In this document: piece after piece, positions 17,256 to 26,299 of the stretch
Layout of the letters: each line of letters starts with the position of its first letter
Numbering within the stretch: position 1 is the stretch's first letter
From: an uncultured Verrucomicrobiales bacterium
GTDB lineage: Bacteria > Verrucomicrobiota > Verrucomicrobiia > Verrucomicrobiales > Akkermansiaceae
Reading direction: 5' to 3'
DNA length: 39,926 nucleotides
NCBI GenBank assembly: GCA_937905985.1
Contig: CALCWC010000040.1
Span: forward strand, 1 to 39,926
Position numbers and translations under genes: made by a program
Notes under the pieces: generated by a model
Seen by the model: only the letters and a program-made list of their open reading frames with translations
Database searches by the model: none
What the model was told of the DNA's origin: nothing

Positions 17256-17954
17256 TCAATACGGGCACTGGCGGAGCATGCGGTAGTTGAATACGGCGAG
17301 CATGCCCATGAAGATGCTCATGAGCCAAACACCCAGCACCAGGAAGAAGAGGGCAAGGACAACCGCGGCGGAGAAGCTGATGGTGTGCATCTGGCGCGGG
17401 GAGCGCATAAGCCCCTGCATGATCTGCCCGCCATCCAGGGGGAACACGGGCAGCAGGTTGAGCACCGTCCACCAGAAGGATATCTCGATGAGCGCCACAA
17501 AGAAATAGATGGCCATGATGGGGTAGCCCGCCAGCAATTCTGCTGGTATCTGCCCCCACATGAAGTTGAGTGCCAGCATGCCGCCCAGTTTCAGGCTGCC
17601 CACGTACACCCCCAGCACCAGCGTGGCCAGCACCCCCACCGCAAGCGATGCAAGAGGGCCCGCCGCCGTCATGGCGATACCCTGCGGGCGCGTGAGCCGG
17701 GCATCCATGTTCGTGCAGTCGCCGCCGAGCCAGGCGAGATGGACCTCCGGGTGGCCTCCGCCAAGCCTGCGGCCCACCAGGGCGTGCCCCATCTCATGCG
17801 CCAACAGGCAGACAAAGCCCGCCACCACAAACAGCGCCACTCCCAACAGATCCCCAAAGCGCGCCACGTGAAACCCGCCGCCCAACAGGGCCAGCGTGAT
17901 CCACAGCGAGGGATGGATGCCCACGGGCACCCCGAAGAGAGTGAAGCGTATCAT
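17256..17954 (-). CDS. Site-2-protease-type (M50) membrane metalloprotease
   Basis: 232 residues with about six hydrophobic segments. The zinc site HEMGH is at 53-57 inside the second membrane helix, and the third-ligand motif FPLDGG, with Asp174, sits in a later helix. Both are diagnostic of peptidase M50 (SpoIVFB/SREBP type), which cleaves within membranes, for instance to release anti-sigma factors. There is no PDZ domain, so it resembles the compact 'rhomboid-sized' M50 group and not RseP. The start at 17954 is chosen because MIRFTLFGVPVGIHPS is the standard family N-terminus and because a promoter ends 9 bp before it. Its substrate is unknown; the neighbouring autotransporter is not a likely one. 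Confidence 0.87.
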   Translation of the reverse strand: MIRFTLFGVPVGIHPSLWITLALLGGGFHVARFGDLLGVALFVVAGFVCLLAHEMGHALVGRRLGGGHPEVHLAWLGGDCTNMDARLTRPQGIAMTAAGPLASLAVGVLATLVLGVYVGSLKLGGMLALNFMWGQIPAELLAGYPIMAIYFFVALIEISFWWTVLNLLPVFPLDGGQIMQGLMRSPRQMHTISFSAAVVLALFFLVLGVWLMSIFMGMLAVFNYRMLRQCPY

Positions 17955-17962
17955 TTGCCCGT

Positions 17963-17990
17963 ATTTTAGGCGAGCCCCGGGTTGGCACAA
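17963..17990 (-). promoter_or_regulatory. Promoter of the M50 protease gene
   Basis: On the minus strand TTGTGC (17985-17990) and TAAAAT (17963-17968) are 16 bp apart. Only 8 bp separate the -10 from the ATG, predicting a leaderless or one- to two-base leader mRNA. Confidence 0.6.
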
Positions 17991-18143
17991 GCTCTCAGGG
18001 CGGCATGCGCGCCATCATGACAAAGAAATATGCTCCACCCCACCGCGTTTTCACTCTTATCACCCGTTTTCATGTCGCCATTCGCAGGAAAACATGGTAG
18101 TATTTTGAACGGAAAGGTTCATTTTGACATCAGTCCTTCAACC

Positions 18144-19133
18144 ATGCAAGCCATCCGTATCATTCCCGCACTGTTAACGCTGGCAGCCCCCGCCGCCGTG
18201 GCGGACATCACCGTGCCAGCTCCTCCCGCGGCCACAACCGCCGGCAATTGCGACCTCCTGGCCGCCAACACCGTCCGCGCCATCCTCAAGGACGTGCGCG
18301 ACATCACCACGCAGACCCTGGAGCAGGATCAGCCGGTCACCACCCAGGTGGCCGTGTTCGAGGTGGTGGAGAACCTGGCGTACAAGAAATACGTTCGCTA
18401 CGGCGACGGACGTTTGGAACCCGGCACGCGTTTCACCGTGGAGCTGCGCAAGGATATCCCCGGCCAGCCCGCCAGAGTGGCAGATGAAATCTCCCAGATG
18501 AAGCAGGGCGAGGAGGCCGTGCTCAAGATGGACCACCTCTATATGCTCAACCCGCAGGGCGGCAACGACCCCGTCCGCGCCTGCAGCCGCATTGCCCGCA
18601 GCGGCGGTGAATCCCCCGTGCAGCCCGCGCAGGAGCCCGCCCAGGGCGACGCCCCCGCCCCGCAGCAGCAGGGGGATGCCTCCGTGCCCACCACCGCGGC
18701 TCCGCTCGGCAGCGGCGGCCGCCGCGTGCCGGTGATGCCGCCGGATGACGACGAGGACGACCCGTTCGGCATGGGCGCCGGTATGGGAGCCGTGGTGAAT
18801 TCCCTGCTGAATGGCGGCATGCCCGGCGGCAGCGGCAACTCCATCCAGATTTCCTTTGGCGGCGGCAACGGAGCCAACGTGCAGAGCACCCAGGTGATGC
18901 AGCAGTACGATTCCCGCACCGGCAAGATGGTGAAGCGCATGTTCATCAACGGCGTGGAGGTGGACCCGGAAACCCGCCAGCCCCTCCAGCCCGCGCAGCC
19001 TGCCCAGGCCCAGGCCCAGCCGGATGACCAGGGCCAGAGCGCGCCCGAAAGCGACACTATCCTGGAAACGCCCAAGCCGGATGCCGCGCCCGCCAGCAAC
19101 AAGCCCGCCATCTCCGCGGAGGACAGTTTCTAA
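18144..19133 (+). CDS. Secreted protein of unknown function with Pro/Gln-rich linker
   Basis: 329 residues, signal peptide about 1-20 (AAPAAVA-D). I chose the ATG at 18144 because it starts the signal peptide; the open frame continues upstream without one. Residues about 30-155 form a compact domain (VAVFEVVENLAYKKYVRYGDG). A low-complexity stretch follows with Pro/Ala/Gln runs (about 155-185), then a Gly-rich part (GMGAGMGAVVNSLLNGG), then a short TGKMVKRMFINGVEV segment and another Pro/Gln/Ala-rich tail. I recognise no family. It ends 19 bp before the FKBP gene and is probably its operon partner, so an envelope folding or stability role is possible. Confidence 0.6.
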   Translation: MQAIRIIPALLTLAAPAAVADITVPAPPAATTAGNCDLLAANTVRAILKDVRDITTQTLEQDQPVTTQVAVFEVVENLAYKKYVRYGDGRLEPGTRFTVELRKDIPGQPARVADEISQMKQGEEAVLKMDHLYMLNPQGGNDPVRACSRIARSGGESPVQPAQEPAQGDAPAPQQQGDASVPTTAAPLGSGGRRVPVMPPDDDEDDPFGMGAGMGAVVNSLLNGGMPGGSGNSIQISFGGGNGANVQSTQVMQQYDSRTGKMVKRMFINGVEVDPETRQPLQPAQPAQAQAQPDDQGQSAPESDTILETPKPDAAPASNKPAISAEDSF

Positions 19134-19152
19134 CCCCCTTCCCTTATTGACT

Positions 19153-19983
19153 ATGAAGACCAAGTACGCAATGATACTCGCAGGGCTGGCCGCCATGGCC
19201 ACCGCCACCGCCCAGGATACACCCGCAGCCCCCGCGGCCCCGGCCGCTCCCGCTGCAAAGCCTGCCGCCACCTCCGTTTCCCCGGAACAGGTGAAGAAGG
19301 CTCTCTCCTACATCGTGGGCTACAAGACCGCCCAGGAATTCTCCGCCGCCGCACCCGGCATTGTGGTGGAGGACTTCGACGACGCCACGCTCATCCAGGC
19401 TTTCAAGGAGGGCATCCAGGGCAAGAAGCCCTCGATTTCCGAGGAGGACCTGCGCACCGCCATGATGGCTTTCCAGCAGACCCTGCAGGAGCGCACGGCC
19501 AAGGTGGGTGAGGAGAACGGCAAGAAGGGCGAGGCCTTCATGGCTGAATTCGCCAAGAAGGACGGTGTGGTCAAGACCGATTCCGGCCTCATGTACCGCG
19601 TCATCACCAAGGGCGAGGGCAAGAAGTACGATGCCAAGGAGCACGGCGAGTATGCCGTCGCCATGGTCAAGTACCGCGGCACCCACACCGATGGCTCCGA
19701 ATTCGACTCCAGCGAGGAACCCGTGGAGATGCCGCTGGAGGGCGTGGTCCCCGGCTTCAGCGAGGCCCTCAAGCTCATGCCCGTCGGCTCCAAGTGGGAA
19801 ATCGCCATCCCCGGCAACCTCGCCTACGGACCCGAGGGCCGCGGCCCCATCGGCCCCAACGAGACCTTGATTTTCACCCTGGAGGTGACCGATATCCAGA
19901 AGGGACAGGCCCCCGCCATGCCCATCCAGCTCACCCCTGAGATGCTCCAGCAGATGCAGCAGCAGGGCATGCCCACCGAATAA
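19153..19983 (+). CDS. Periplasmic FKBP-type peptidyl-prolyl cis-trans isomerase
   Basis: 276 residues. A signal peptide (about 1-20) precedes an Ala/Pro-rich linker. Residues about 44-150 form the helical FKBP_N dimerisation domain (VSPEQVKKALSYIVGYKTA...), as in FkpA and Mip. About 160-255 is the FKBP domain: VKYRGTHTDGSEFDSS, the VVPGFSEALKLMPVGSKW loop, and IPGNLAYGPEGRGPIGPNETLIFTLEV, with the conserved drug-site aromatics. It should speed prolyl isomerisation of exported proteins in the periplasm, useful for an organism with many outer-membrane barrels. A short Met/Gln-rich tail ends the protein. The start is the ATG at 19153, which begins the signal peptide. A strong terminator hairpin follows 66 bp downstream. 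Confidence 0.9.
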   Translation: MKTKYAMILAGLAAMATATAQDTPAAPAAPAAPAAKPAATSVSPEQVKKALSYIVGYKTAQEFSAAAPGIVVEDFDDATLIQAFKEGIQGKKPSISEEDLRTAMMAFQQTLQERTAKVGEENGKKGEAFMAEFAKKDGVVKTDSGLMYRVITKGEGKKYDAKEHGEYAVAMVKYRGTHTDGSEFDSSEEPVEMPLEGVVPGFSEALKLMPVGSKWEIAIPGNLAYGPEGRGPIGPNETLIFTLEVTDIQKGQAPAMPIQLTPEMLQQMQQQGMPTE

Positions 19984-20048
19984 TTGACGATTGACGATTT
20001 ACAATTTACAATTTTGATAATTAGGCGGCGTACGCCGCGAAAATTACC

Positions 20049-20081
20049 AAGGCCCGTCTGGCATGCTGCCAGACGGGCCTT
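20049..20081 (+). terminator. Terminator hairpin after the FKBP gene
   Basis: A 15-bp perfect stem (AAGGCCCGTCTGGCA / TGCCAGACGGGCCTT) has a 3-base loop, followed by TTGAATGATTT, a weak U-tract. It shares its outermost AAGG/CCTT base pairs with the hairpin at 15148. Confidence 0.7.
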
Positions 20082-20105
20082 TGAATGATTTGCATGCGTA
20101 AAACC

Positions 20106-20133
20106 TTGCACAGCGGGGATTGTTTGCTACAAT
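20106..20133 (+). promoter_or_regulatory. Promoter of the peptide ABC transporter operon
   Basis: TTGCAC (20106-20111) and TACAAT (20128-20133) are 16 bp apart. The ATG at 20146 is 12 bp after the -10. A GGAGG directly abuts the ATG, too close to act as a normal ribosome-binding site. Confidence 0.65.
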
Positions 20134-20145
20134 GCGAGCGGGAGG

Positions 20146-21471
20146 ATGTGGCAATATATCGTCAGACGCTTGATGCTGATACCGGTGACACTGGTAGGGG
20201 TGACGTTTCTGGTGTTCTGCCTGACGCGGTTGGTGCCGGGCGGCCCGGTGGAGCGCATCCTGCAGGAGCAGGCCATGGGCGCGCTGGCGGGAGGCAAGGC
20301 CACAAGCGGCGCGGGCAAGGCGGTGAGCGATGACGAGCTGGAGCGGCTGGAGGAAATGTTCAACCTGCATGAGCCCATGCTGACGGGCTACCTGCAGTGG
20401 CTGGGCGCGCTGCCGCGCCAGGTGCAGATTGCCAAGGTGGAACTGGCGGACGACAACGCCGCGGAGCTGGCGGTGGTTCGTGCCAACGGGCGCTCCGCCA
20501 TCGTGAAGGTGCACCGGGAGGGCGATTCCGCCCGTGTGGATGCACCGGATTGGTGGGAGCATGAGGACTGGCGCCTGGAACTGCAATCCCCGCACGAGCG
20601 CGCGCTGCGCTGGGCGGAACGCCGCCATGTGGAGAACCCAGACGCCATCGCTGAGCAGGCGGCTTCCCCCACCCTGCGGCACTGGCGCGCGGTGGCCTAC
20701 AGAAAAGTGTTCGACGGCGTGTTGCAGGGCAACCTGGGGCGCTCCTACAAATACAACGAGCCGGTGACGGTCATGATGCTGGAGCGCCTGCCCGTCTCCC
20801 TGTACCTGGGTCTGCTGGGCGCGCTCATCACGTACCTGGTGAGCATCCCGCTGGGAGTGGTCAAGGCCGTGCGCCACAAGAGCGCGTTCGACAGCCTGAG
20901 CAGCATCCTCATCTTCACGGGCTACGCAGTACCCGGCTTTGCGCTGGGCGCGGTCCTGCTGGTGTTCCTGGGGGCGCGGCTGGAGTGGTTCCCGCTATAC
21001 GGTCTCACCAGCCCCGGCTTTGAGAGCATGCCCTTCTGGGAACAGGCGCGCGACCTGCTGAGCCACACCGTGCTTCCCCTGCTCTGCTACGTGGTGTCCA
21101 CCTTCGCCATGACCACCATGATGATGAAGAACAACCTGATGGACAACGTGAGCGCGGACTATGTTCGCACGGCGGTGGCCAAAGGGCTTTCCTTCCGGCA
21201 GGCGGTGTGGCGGCATGCGTTCCGCAACTCGGTCATCCCGATTGCATCCACCCTGGGCAGCGTGATCTGCACGGTGGTGGGCGGCTCCCTGCTCATCGAG
21301 CGAGTGTTCGATATCCAGGGCTTCGGCATGCTGAGCTTCCAGGCGCTCATGGACAAGGACTACTCGCTCATCATGGGCACGCTGCTGCTTTCCTCCGTCA
21401 TCATCATCATCGGCAACCTGCTTTCCGACATCCTGGTGGCCTGCATCGACCCCCGCGTGAAATTCCAATGA
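20146..21471 (+). CDS. Peptide ABC transporter permease, YejB/DppB type
   Basis: 441 residues. The N-terminus (IVRRLMLIPVTLVGVTFLVFCLTRLVPGGPVE) is the standard first span of the OppB/DppB/YejB family. The remaining spans cluster at about 225-435, with the EAA loop AVAKGLSFRQAVWRHAFRNSVIP that docks on the ATPase. Between the first span and the others is an unusually long periplasmic loop (about 35-200) that is hydrophilic and rich in Glu/Arg; YejB has a comparable but shorter insert. Its TGA overlaps the next start (ATGA at 21468). It is the first gene of a four-gene operon for uptake of peptides or modified peptides. Confidence 0.88.
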   Translation: MWQYIVRRLMLIPVTLVGVTFLVFCLTRLVPGGPVERILQEQAMGALAGGKATSGAGKAVSDDELERLEEMFNLHEPMLTGYLQWLGALPRQVQIAKVELADDNAAELAVVRANGRSAIVKVHREGDSARVDAPDWWEHEDWRLELQSPHERALRWAERRHVENPDAIAEQAASPTLRHWRAVAYRKVFDGVLQGNLGRSYKYNEPVTVMMLERLPVSLYLGLLGALITYLVSIPLGVVKAVRHKSAFDSLSSILIFTGYAVPGFALGAVLLVFLGARLEWFPLYGLTSPGFESMPFWEQARDLLSHTVLPLLCYVVSTFAMTTMMMKNNLMDNVSADYVRTAVAKGLSFRQAVWRHAFRNSVIPIASTLGSVICTVVGGSLLIERVFDIQGFGMLSFQALMDKDYSLIMGTLLLSSVIIIIGNLLSDILVACIDPRVKFQ

Positions 21472-23057
21472 AGAAGAACACGACAGCAATCTTGCTCATC
21501 CTGGCGGCGCTTGCCGGCGGGTGGGCGGAGCTTTGCGGGTGGCTGATTCCCACCGTGTCGTGGGCGTTCACCTGCAGCCGCGAGATTCCGCTGCTGCGGT
21601 GCGCGGGAGAATACTGCCCGCAGCTGGCGGTGGACGGCGCGTTCCACTGGTTCGGCTGGCTGTGCATGCTGGTGCTTTTCGCGGGCGGGGTGTTCCTGCT
21701 TTGCAGCCGCGGCGTGCGCGTGACCCCGCAGCGGGCGAAGCGCTGGCGGCGTTTCAAGGCGATGCGGCGCGGGTACGTTTCCCTGCAGCTCCTGCTGGGC
21801 ATTGTGCTGCTGGCCGCGCTGGACCAGTGCCTGGTGGGACACCGCGCGCTGGCGGTCAAGTACAACGGCGAGTGGTGCTTCCCCGCCTTCACGCGCGCCG
21901 TCATTCCCGCATCACGCTTCGGAGTGCAGGGCGCGGATGGCCTTGCGGAGGCCAACTACCGCCAGATGGCGCGCAAGCAGGGGCAGCCCGGCGCCGCCCA
22001 ATGCGTGGTGATGCCGCCCGTGCCGTATGAGCCGACCATGGACGCCGTGCCCTTCCCGCGCGAGCCCCTGGTGTTCAGAGACGGCCTGCTCTATGAGCCT
22101 GACGGCACCACCCTCTACAACGGGCTGGCATGCCGCTTCCACCCCAACGACACCATGCACCTGCGCCAGCGCTTCCGCAACGGAAAACCGGACGGCTTCA
22201 CGCAGGGATGGACCGCCGACGGCCCCGAGGTGTACTCCGCCCACTACCACGGCGGCGAAGCGCAGGACGAGCACTTCTCCGGCAGCGGCAATCTGCAGGA
22301 TTTCCTGAATGCCACCAATCCCGCGGACTCCTGCCGCGTGTACTACCACCCCGCCCCGCCGCTCACGGGCGGACACCTCCTGGGCACCAACAGCCAGGGT
22401 GCGGACATTCTGGCCTACCTGTACGGCGGGCTTCAGGTGAACATCAAGGCCACGCTGTTCTACCTGCCGCTCATCTACGCGGTGGGGCTCACCATGGGCA
22501 TGCTCATGGGCTACCTGGGCGGGCGGTTCGACCTGTTCACGCAGCGCGTGATTGAAATCGTCTCGCAGCTGCCGTTCCTGTTCGTGGTGATGATATTGTC
22601 CGGGCTGGTGCCGGCGGACCTGCGCGGGCTGGTGCTCACGCTCGGGCTGATGGCCGCATTCGGGTGGATGCAGATGACCTACCTCATCCGGACCGCCACC
22701 ATGCGCGAGAAAACGCGCGACTTTGTGGCCGCCGCCCGCACCATGGGCGCCGGCACCTTCTATGTGATGCGCCGCCATATCCTGCCCAACCTCGTCAGCA
22801 TCATCGTCACCCTCGTTCCCTTCAGCGTGGCCGCCGTCATCCTCTCGCTCACCTCGCTGGACTACCTGGGGTTCGGCCTGCCGGAAACCTACGCCAGCTG
22901 GGGGCGCCTGCTCAGCGACGGCTTGGCCAAGCTGTCCTGCCCGTGGGTGGTGACATCCGCGTTCTGCGCGCTGGTGGTGGTTCTGCTGCTCGTCACGTTC
23001 ATCGGCGAGGCCGTGAGAGAGGCCTACGACCCGCGTCAACACACCCGCTATGAATAG
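21468..23057 (+). CDS. Peptide ABC transporter permease, YejE/DppC type, with MORN-like insert
   Basis: 529 residues, much longer than YejE (about 340). Two or three spans lie in the first 125 residues. A periplasmic part follows (about 130-300). From about 300 the family core resumes with GGHLLGTNSQGADILAYLYGG, aligning with the HxLGTDxxGRD block of DppC/YejE, and carries the EAA loop FVAAARTMGAGTFYVMRRHILPN. Inside the periplasmic loop, residues about 202-270 (RDGLLYEPDGTTLYNG..., FRNGKPDGFTQGWTADG, EVYSAHYHGGE) look like MORN or YwqK-type repeats, which I have not seen in this family. The start at 21468 overlaps the previous stop. The last 8 bp overlap the binding-protein gene. Confidence 0.87.
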   Translation: MKKNTTAILLILAALAGGWAELCGWLIPTVSWAFTCSREIPLLRCAGEYCPQLAVDGAFHWFGWLCMLVLFAGGVFLLCSRGVRVTPQRAKRWRRFKAMRRGYVSLQLLLGIVLLAALDQCLVGHRALAVKYNGEWCFPAFTRAVIPASRFGVQGADGLAEANYRQMARKQGQPGAAQCVVMPPVPYEPTMDAVPFPREPLVFRDGLLYEPDGTTLYNGLACRFHPNDTMHLRQRFRNGKPDGFTQGWTADGPEVYSAHYHGGEAQDEHFSGSGNLQDFLNATNPADSCRVYYHPAPPLTGGHLLGTNSQGADILAYLYGGLQVNIKATLFYLPLIYAVGLTMGMLMGYLGGRFDLFTQRVIEIVSQLPFLFVVMILSGLVPADLRGLVLTLGLMAAFGWMQMTYLIRTATMREKTRDFVAAARTMGAGTFYVMRRHILPNLVSIIVTLVPFSVAAVILSLTSLDYLGFGLPETYASWGRLLSDGLAKLSCPWVVTSAFCALVVVLLLVTFIGEAVREAYDPRQHTRYE

Positions 23058-25239
23058 GCACGCCACCATCCTGCCCCTGTTGTGGGCACTGCTCGCGCTC
23101 CTGCTCTGTGGGTGCGGCAAGGGCGCGCGCGGCGGTGCGGAATGGCAGGCTCCGCCGGACGATTCCATGCCGCAGCCCTTCGCCCATGCGGAGGACGTGC
23201 CGGACTACATGCGCGACTGGCACATGCCGGAGGCTTTTCCCGCCGACTTCGCCGAGCGGTGGAACGCCGAGGTGCGCCAGTATCTCGACCGCCAGTTGGA
23301 AGCAAGCGCGGGAGAACTTGCGGAGGCCTTGAACGCATGCGCCACACCCCTGCCCCTCGGTGATGACTACGCGGCGGCGCAAGCGCGTGCGCTCGCCTCG
23401 GCGCAGCATGTGTGCGCCCTGCTGCAGCGACGCAACGAGGGCGACTACCTGGTCTACCGCACCGCGAACGATATTCCGCAAGACTTGACCTGGCAGAACG
23501 GCGCGGACGAACCGGAACTCGGCAGCCCGAACGCCATCAAGGGCGGAACCCTGCGGCTCGCCCTCCAGAGGTCCTTCCCGGACACGCTGCGCCCCATCGG
23601 CCCCGGCAGCAGCACAAACATCCGCCTGTACCTGTACGACGACATCACGCTGCCGTTGGTGCGCATCCACCCCGGCACGGACCGCATCATTCCCGGCACC
23701 GCAGACCGCTGGGCCGTGGCGGCGGACGGGCGCACCGTGTACTTCCACATCGATGAGGCGGCGCGCTTTTCCAACGGCCGCAGTCTCACCGCACGCGACA
23801 TCCTGACAGCGCTCTTCGTGCGTACCTCCCCGTACAGCCTGGAAAGCGTCTTCAAAGGCGAATACCTCAACAACTTCTCCCGCATCACCATCTACGACAA
23901 CCAACTGGTGTCCGTCACGCTCTCCGCCGCGCGCCCGTATGCACCGCACTTTGCAGCCGCAGCGGTGGCGGAATGCACAGCCTTCTACGCCGAGTTCGGG
24001 CCGGACTACCCCACGCGCTACCAATGGCGTGCGGCGCCCACCTCCGGCGGCTACGCGCTGGACCCCGCGGGGCTGGTGATGGGGCACCGCCTCACCATGC
24101 GCCGCGTGCAGGACTGGTGGGCGGCCGACCGCAAGTATACGCGATACTCCTGCAACGTGGACCGCATCACCTACTCCTTCATCAACGAACCCGCCAAAAT
24201 CCAGGAGCTTTTCCGCGTGGGCGAGATTGACGCCTTCTCCGCGCGCGATGCCGATTTCTGGTACGAGGGGCTGGAGATAGACTCCGTGCGCCGCGGGTTC
24301 ATCCAGCGTGTGCGCTTCAGCAACATCTGGCCACGCAACAGCTTCGGTTTCTACCTCAACGCCTCCACCGCACCGTTCGACAACCGGGACATGCGTCTCG
24401 GCTTCCACCACGCACTCAACATCCGCCATGTCATCGACACCATCCTGCGCGGCGACTTCGACCGCGCGGGCTCGTACTTCCGCGGATTCGGCAAGTACAC
24501 AGACTCCACCATCCAGGCGCTCCCGTACTCCCCGCAACTTGCCCGCGAGCACTTTGCACGCGCAGGATTCACCGTGGAGGGCAAGGACGGCATCCTCTGC
24601 AAACCCAACGGCACGCGCCTGCAGGTGGTGGTCAGTTCGCGCATCGACCCCCAGTACGCCAACTGCATGAACACCCTCCGCCAGGATGCCGCCGCCTGCG
24701 GGCTGGACCTGCGCCTGGAGCAGATGGACGACACCGTGTTCTTCCAGAAGGTGAGAAAGCGCCAGTACAACGCGGCCATCTGGTCGTGGTCCTTCCAACC
24801 GCCGCTGCCGGATGCCTCCTCCACCTTCCTCTCCACCCACGCCCGCCGCGCCGACGGAACACCCGTTACCGGAACCGACAACATCACCGGAATCGCCGAC
24901 CCCGCGCTGGACCGCGCCATCATGGCCGCCCAGAACGCCGGAACGGAAGAGGAGGCCGTGGCCGCCCACCACCATCTGCAAAGGCTCATTGCCGACACCG
25001 CCGTCTGGGTGCCGGCGTGGACGTCCTCGTACTGGCGATTTGCGCAGTGGCGCTGGCTGCGCTGGCCGGACGAGCCGCAGTGCCGCTTCTGCCCGCCCCG
25101 CCACTACGACCCGCTCGAAAGCCACCTCTACTGGGTGGACGAAGACGTGAAGCGAGAAACCTTGGAGGCCCGCCACAACGGCACCTCTTTCCCGGAGCAG
25201 GACATCATCATCCCCCTGCCTACGGACGAACAGCCATGA
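23050..25239 (+). CDS. Peptide ABC transporter substrate-binding lipoprotein, YejA/SBP_bac_5 type
   Basis: 729 residues. A lipoprotein signal ends with LCGC, the acylated Cys most likely being Cys22. Residues about 30-145 are an extra N-terminal region rich in Ala/Glu/Asp. The SBP_bac_5 fold follows: IKGGTLRLALQRSFPDTLRP near 160, an FHIDEAARFSNGRSLTARDI block typical of the family, and the FGFYLNASTAPFDNRDMRLGFHHALNIRHVI block. The YejA-like 'D..P.LGSPNAIKGG' entry suggests the microcin C/oligopeptide transporter branch and not classic DppA. It overlaps the preceding gene by 8 bp and the next by 4 bp, a tight translationally coupled operon. Ligand cannot be deduced. Confidence 0.9.
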   Translation: MNRHATILPLLWALLALLLCGCGKGARGGAEWQAPPDDSMPQPFAHAEDVPDYMRDWHMPEAFPADFAERWNAEVRQYLDRQLEASAGELAEALNACATPLPLGDDYAAAQARALASAQHVCALLQRRNEGDYLVYRTANDIPQDLTWQNGADEPELGSPNAIKGGTLRLALQRSFPDTLRPIGPGSSTNIRLYLYDDITLPLVRIHPGTDRIIPGTADRWAVAADGRTVYFHIDEAARFSNGRSLTARDILTALFVRTSPYSLESVFKGEYLNNFSRITIYDNQLVSVTLSAARPYAPHFAAAAVAECTAFYAEFGPDYPTRYQWRAAPTSGGYALDPAGLVMGHRLTMRRVQDWWAADRKYTRYSCNVDRITYSFINEPAKIQELFRVGEIDAFSARDADFWYEGLEIDSVRRGFIQRVRFSNIWPRNSFGFYLNASTAPFDNRDMRLGFHHALNIRHVIDTILRGDFDRAGSYFRGFGKYTDSTIQALPYSPQLAREHFARAGFTVEGKDGILCKPNGTRLQVVVSSRIDPQYANCMNTLRQDAAACGLDLRLEQMDDTVFFQKVRKRQYNAAIWSWSFQPPLPDASSTFLSTHARRADGTPVTGTDNITGIADPALDRAIMAAQNAGTEEEAVAAHHHLQRLIADTAVWVPAWTSSYWRFAQWRWLRWPDEPQCRFCPPRHYDPLESHLYWVDEDVKRETLEARHNGTSFPEQDIIIPLPTDEQP

Positions 25240-26225
25240 ACATGCCATCCCCCAACGTCCTGGATATCCGCCACCTCTCCGTAGCCTTTGCGGAGGAGGA
25301 CGGCCTGCTCACCGCCGTGGACGACGTGTCGCTCACCGTGCCGCGCGGGCAGTGCGTGGGCCTGGTGGGAGAGAGCGGATGCGGCAAGAGCGTCACCTCC
25401 ATGAGCGTGGTGCGCCTGCTGCCTCAGCCCGCGGGGCGCATTCTCGGCGGGCAGGTGATGTTCAACGGCGAGGATGTTTTGCAAATGTCGCCGCGCCGCC
25501 TGCAGGAGGTGCGGGGCGGCGGTATCGGCGTGATTTTCCAAGAGCCCATGAAGGCCCTCAACCCCGTGCACACCATCGGCTCGCAGATTGCGGAAACGCT
25601 CATGCTGCACCGCGGCATGAATGCCGATGAGGCGTGGCAGGAAAGCGTGCGCCTGCTGGAACGCGTGCGCATCCCCGATGCCCGGCGCCGCGCGCGGGAA
25701 TACCCCGGCACGCTCTCCGGCGGCATGCGCCAGCGCGTGGTCCTTGCCATGGCCATTGCATGCAAGCCGGACCTCATCATTGCCGACGAGCCCACCACCG
25801 CGCTGGACGTTACCGTTCAGGCGCAGGTGCTCCGCCTGCTGCGCGAGCTCCAGCGCGAGAACGGTGCCTCCACCCTGCTCATCACGCACGATATGGGCGT
25901 GGTGGCGCAAACCTGCGACCGCGTGGCGGTGATGTACGCCGGGCGCATCGTGGAAAGCGCGGACACGGCAGAGCTGCTGGCCAACCCGCGGCACGCCTAC
26001 ACCCGCGCCCTGCTGGCATCCATGCCACGCCCCGCCTACACCCGCAAATCCCACCTCCCCGCCATCCCCGGAAACGTCGCTGCCCTCGCCGAACACGTCC
26101 AAGGCTGCCGATTCTGCCAGCGCATGGGCGTGAACCCCGCCACCCTTACCGTGCGGCCTCCCATGCAGGAAATCTCCCCCGGCCACTGGGTCCAATCCTG
26201 CCACCGCTGCACCTCGGCCCGGTAA
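25236..26225 (+). CDS. Peptide ABC transporter ATPase, DppD/OppD type; 3' end lies in the island repeat
   Basis: 329 residues. Walker A GESGCGKS (45-52), Q-loop IFQEP, signature LSGGMRQR, Walker B LIIADEPTTALD and H-loop LLITHD are all intact. The C-terminal oligo_HPY region has paired Cys (GCRFC). It has one ATPase domain, whereas YejF has two and Dpp/Opp systems use DppD plus DppF. No second ATPase gene follows, so this protein must act as a homodimer or pair with a product encoded elsewhere. The last 90 bases (from 26136) belong to a 164-bp repeat also found at 31782-31944, which marks the island boundary. The stop TAA is at 26223-26225. Confidence 0.92.
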   Translation: MNMPSPNVLDIRHLSVAFAEEDGLLTAVDDVSLTVPRGQCVGLVGESGCGKSVTSMSVVRLLPQPAGRILGGQVMFNGEDVLQMSPRRLQEVRGGGIGVIFQEPMKALNPVHTIGSQIAETLMLHRGMNADEAWQESVRLLERVRIPDARRRAREYPGTLSGGMRQRVVLAMAIACKPDLIIADEPTTALDVTVQAQVLRLLRELQRENGASTLLITHDMGVVAQTCDRVAVMYAGRIVESADTAELLANPRHAYTRALLASMPRPAYTRKSHLPAIPGNVAALAEHVQGCRFCQRMGVNPATLTVRPPMQEISPGHWVQSCHRCTSAR

Positions 26226-26299
26226 ATCCCCCATTGACGCGAAGCCCGGGGGTGTGGAAAGGGGATGGATTATGTTGGGCGTTCAGATTTATGGGGGTG
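26136..26299 (+). repeat. Island-flanking direct repeat, left copy (putative attL)
   Basis: 164 bp, aligning with 31782-31944 in the same orientation with five substitutions and one single-base deletion in the right copy (about 96% identity). It starts inside the transporter ATPase gene, includes its stop codon, and reaches 10 bp into the 3' end of the convergent recombinase gene. Only this copy keeps the reading frame and the stop. Such a gene-restoring duplication is typical of integrative elements that target the 3' end of a gene. Confidence 0.85.
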
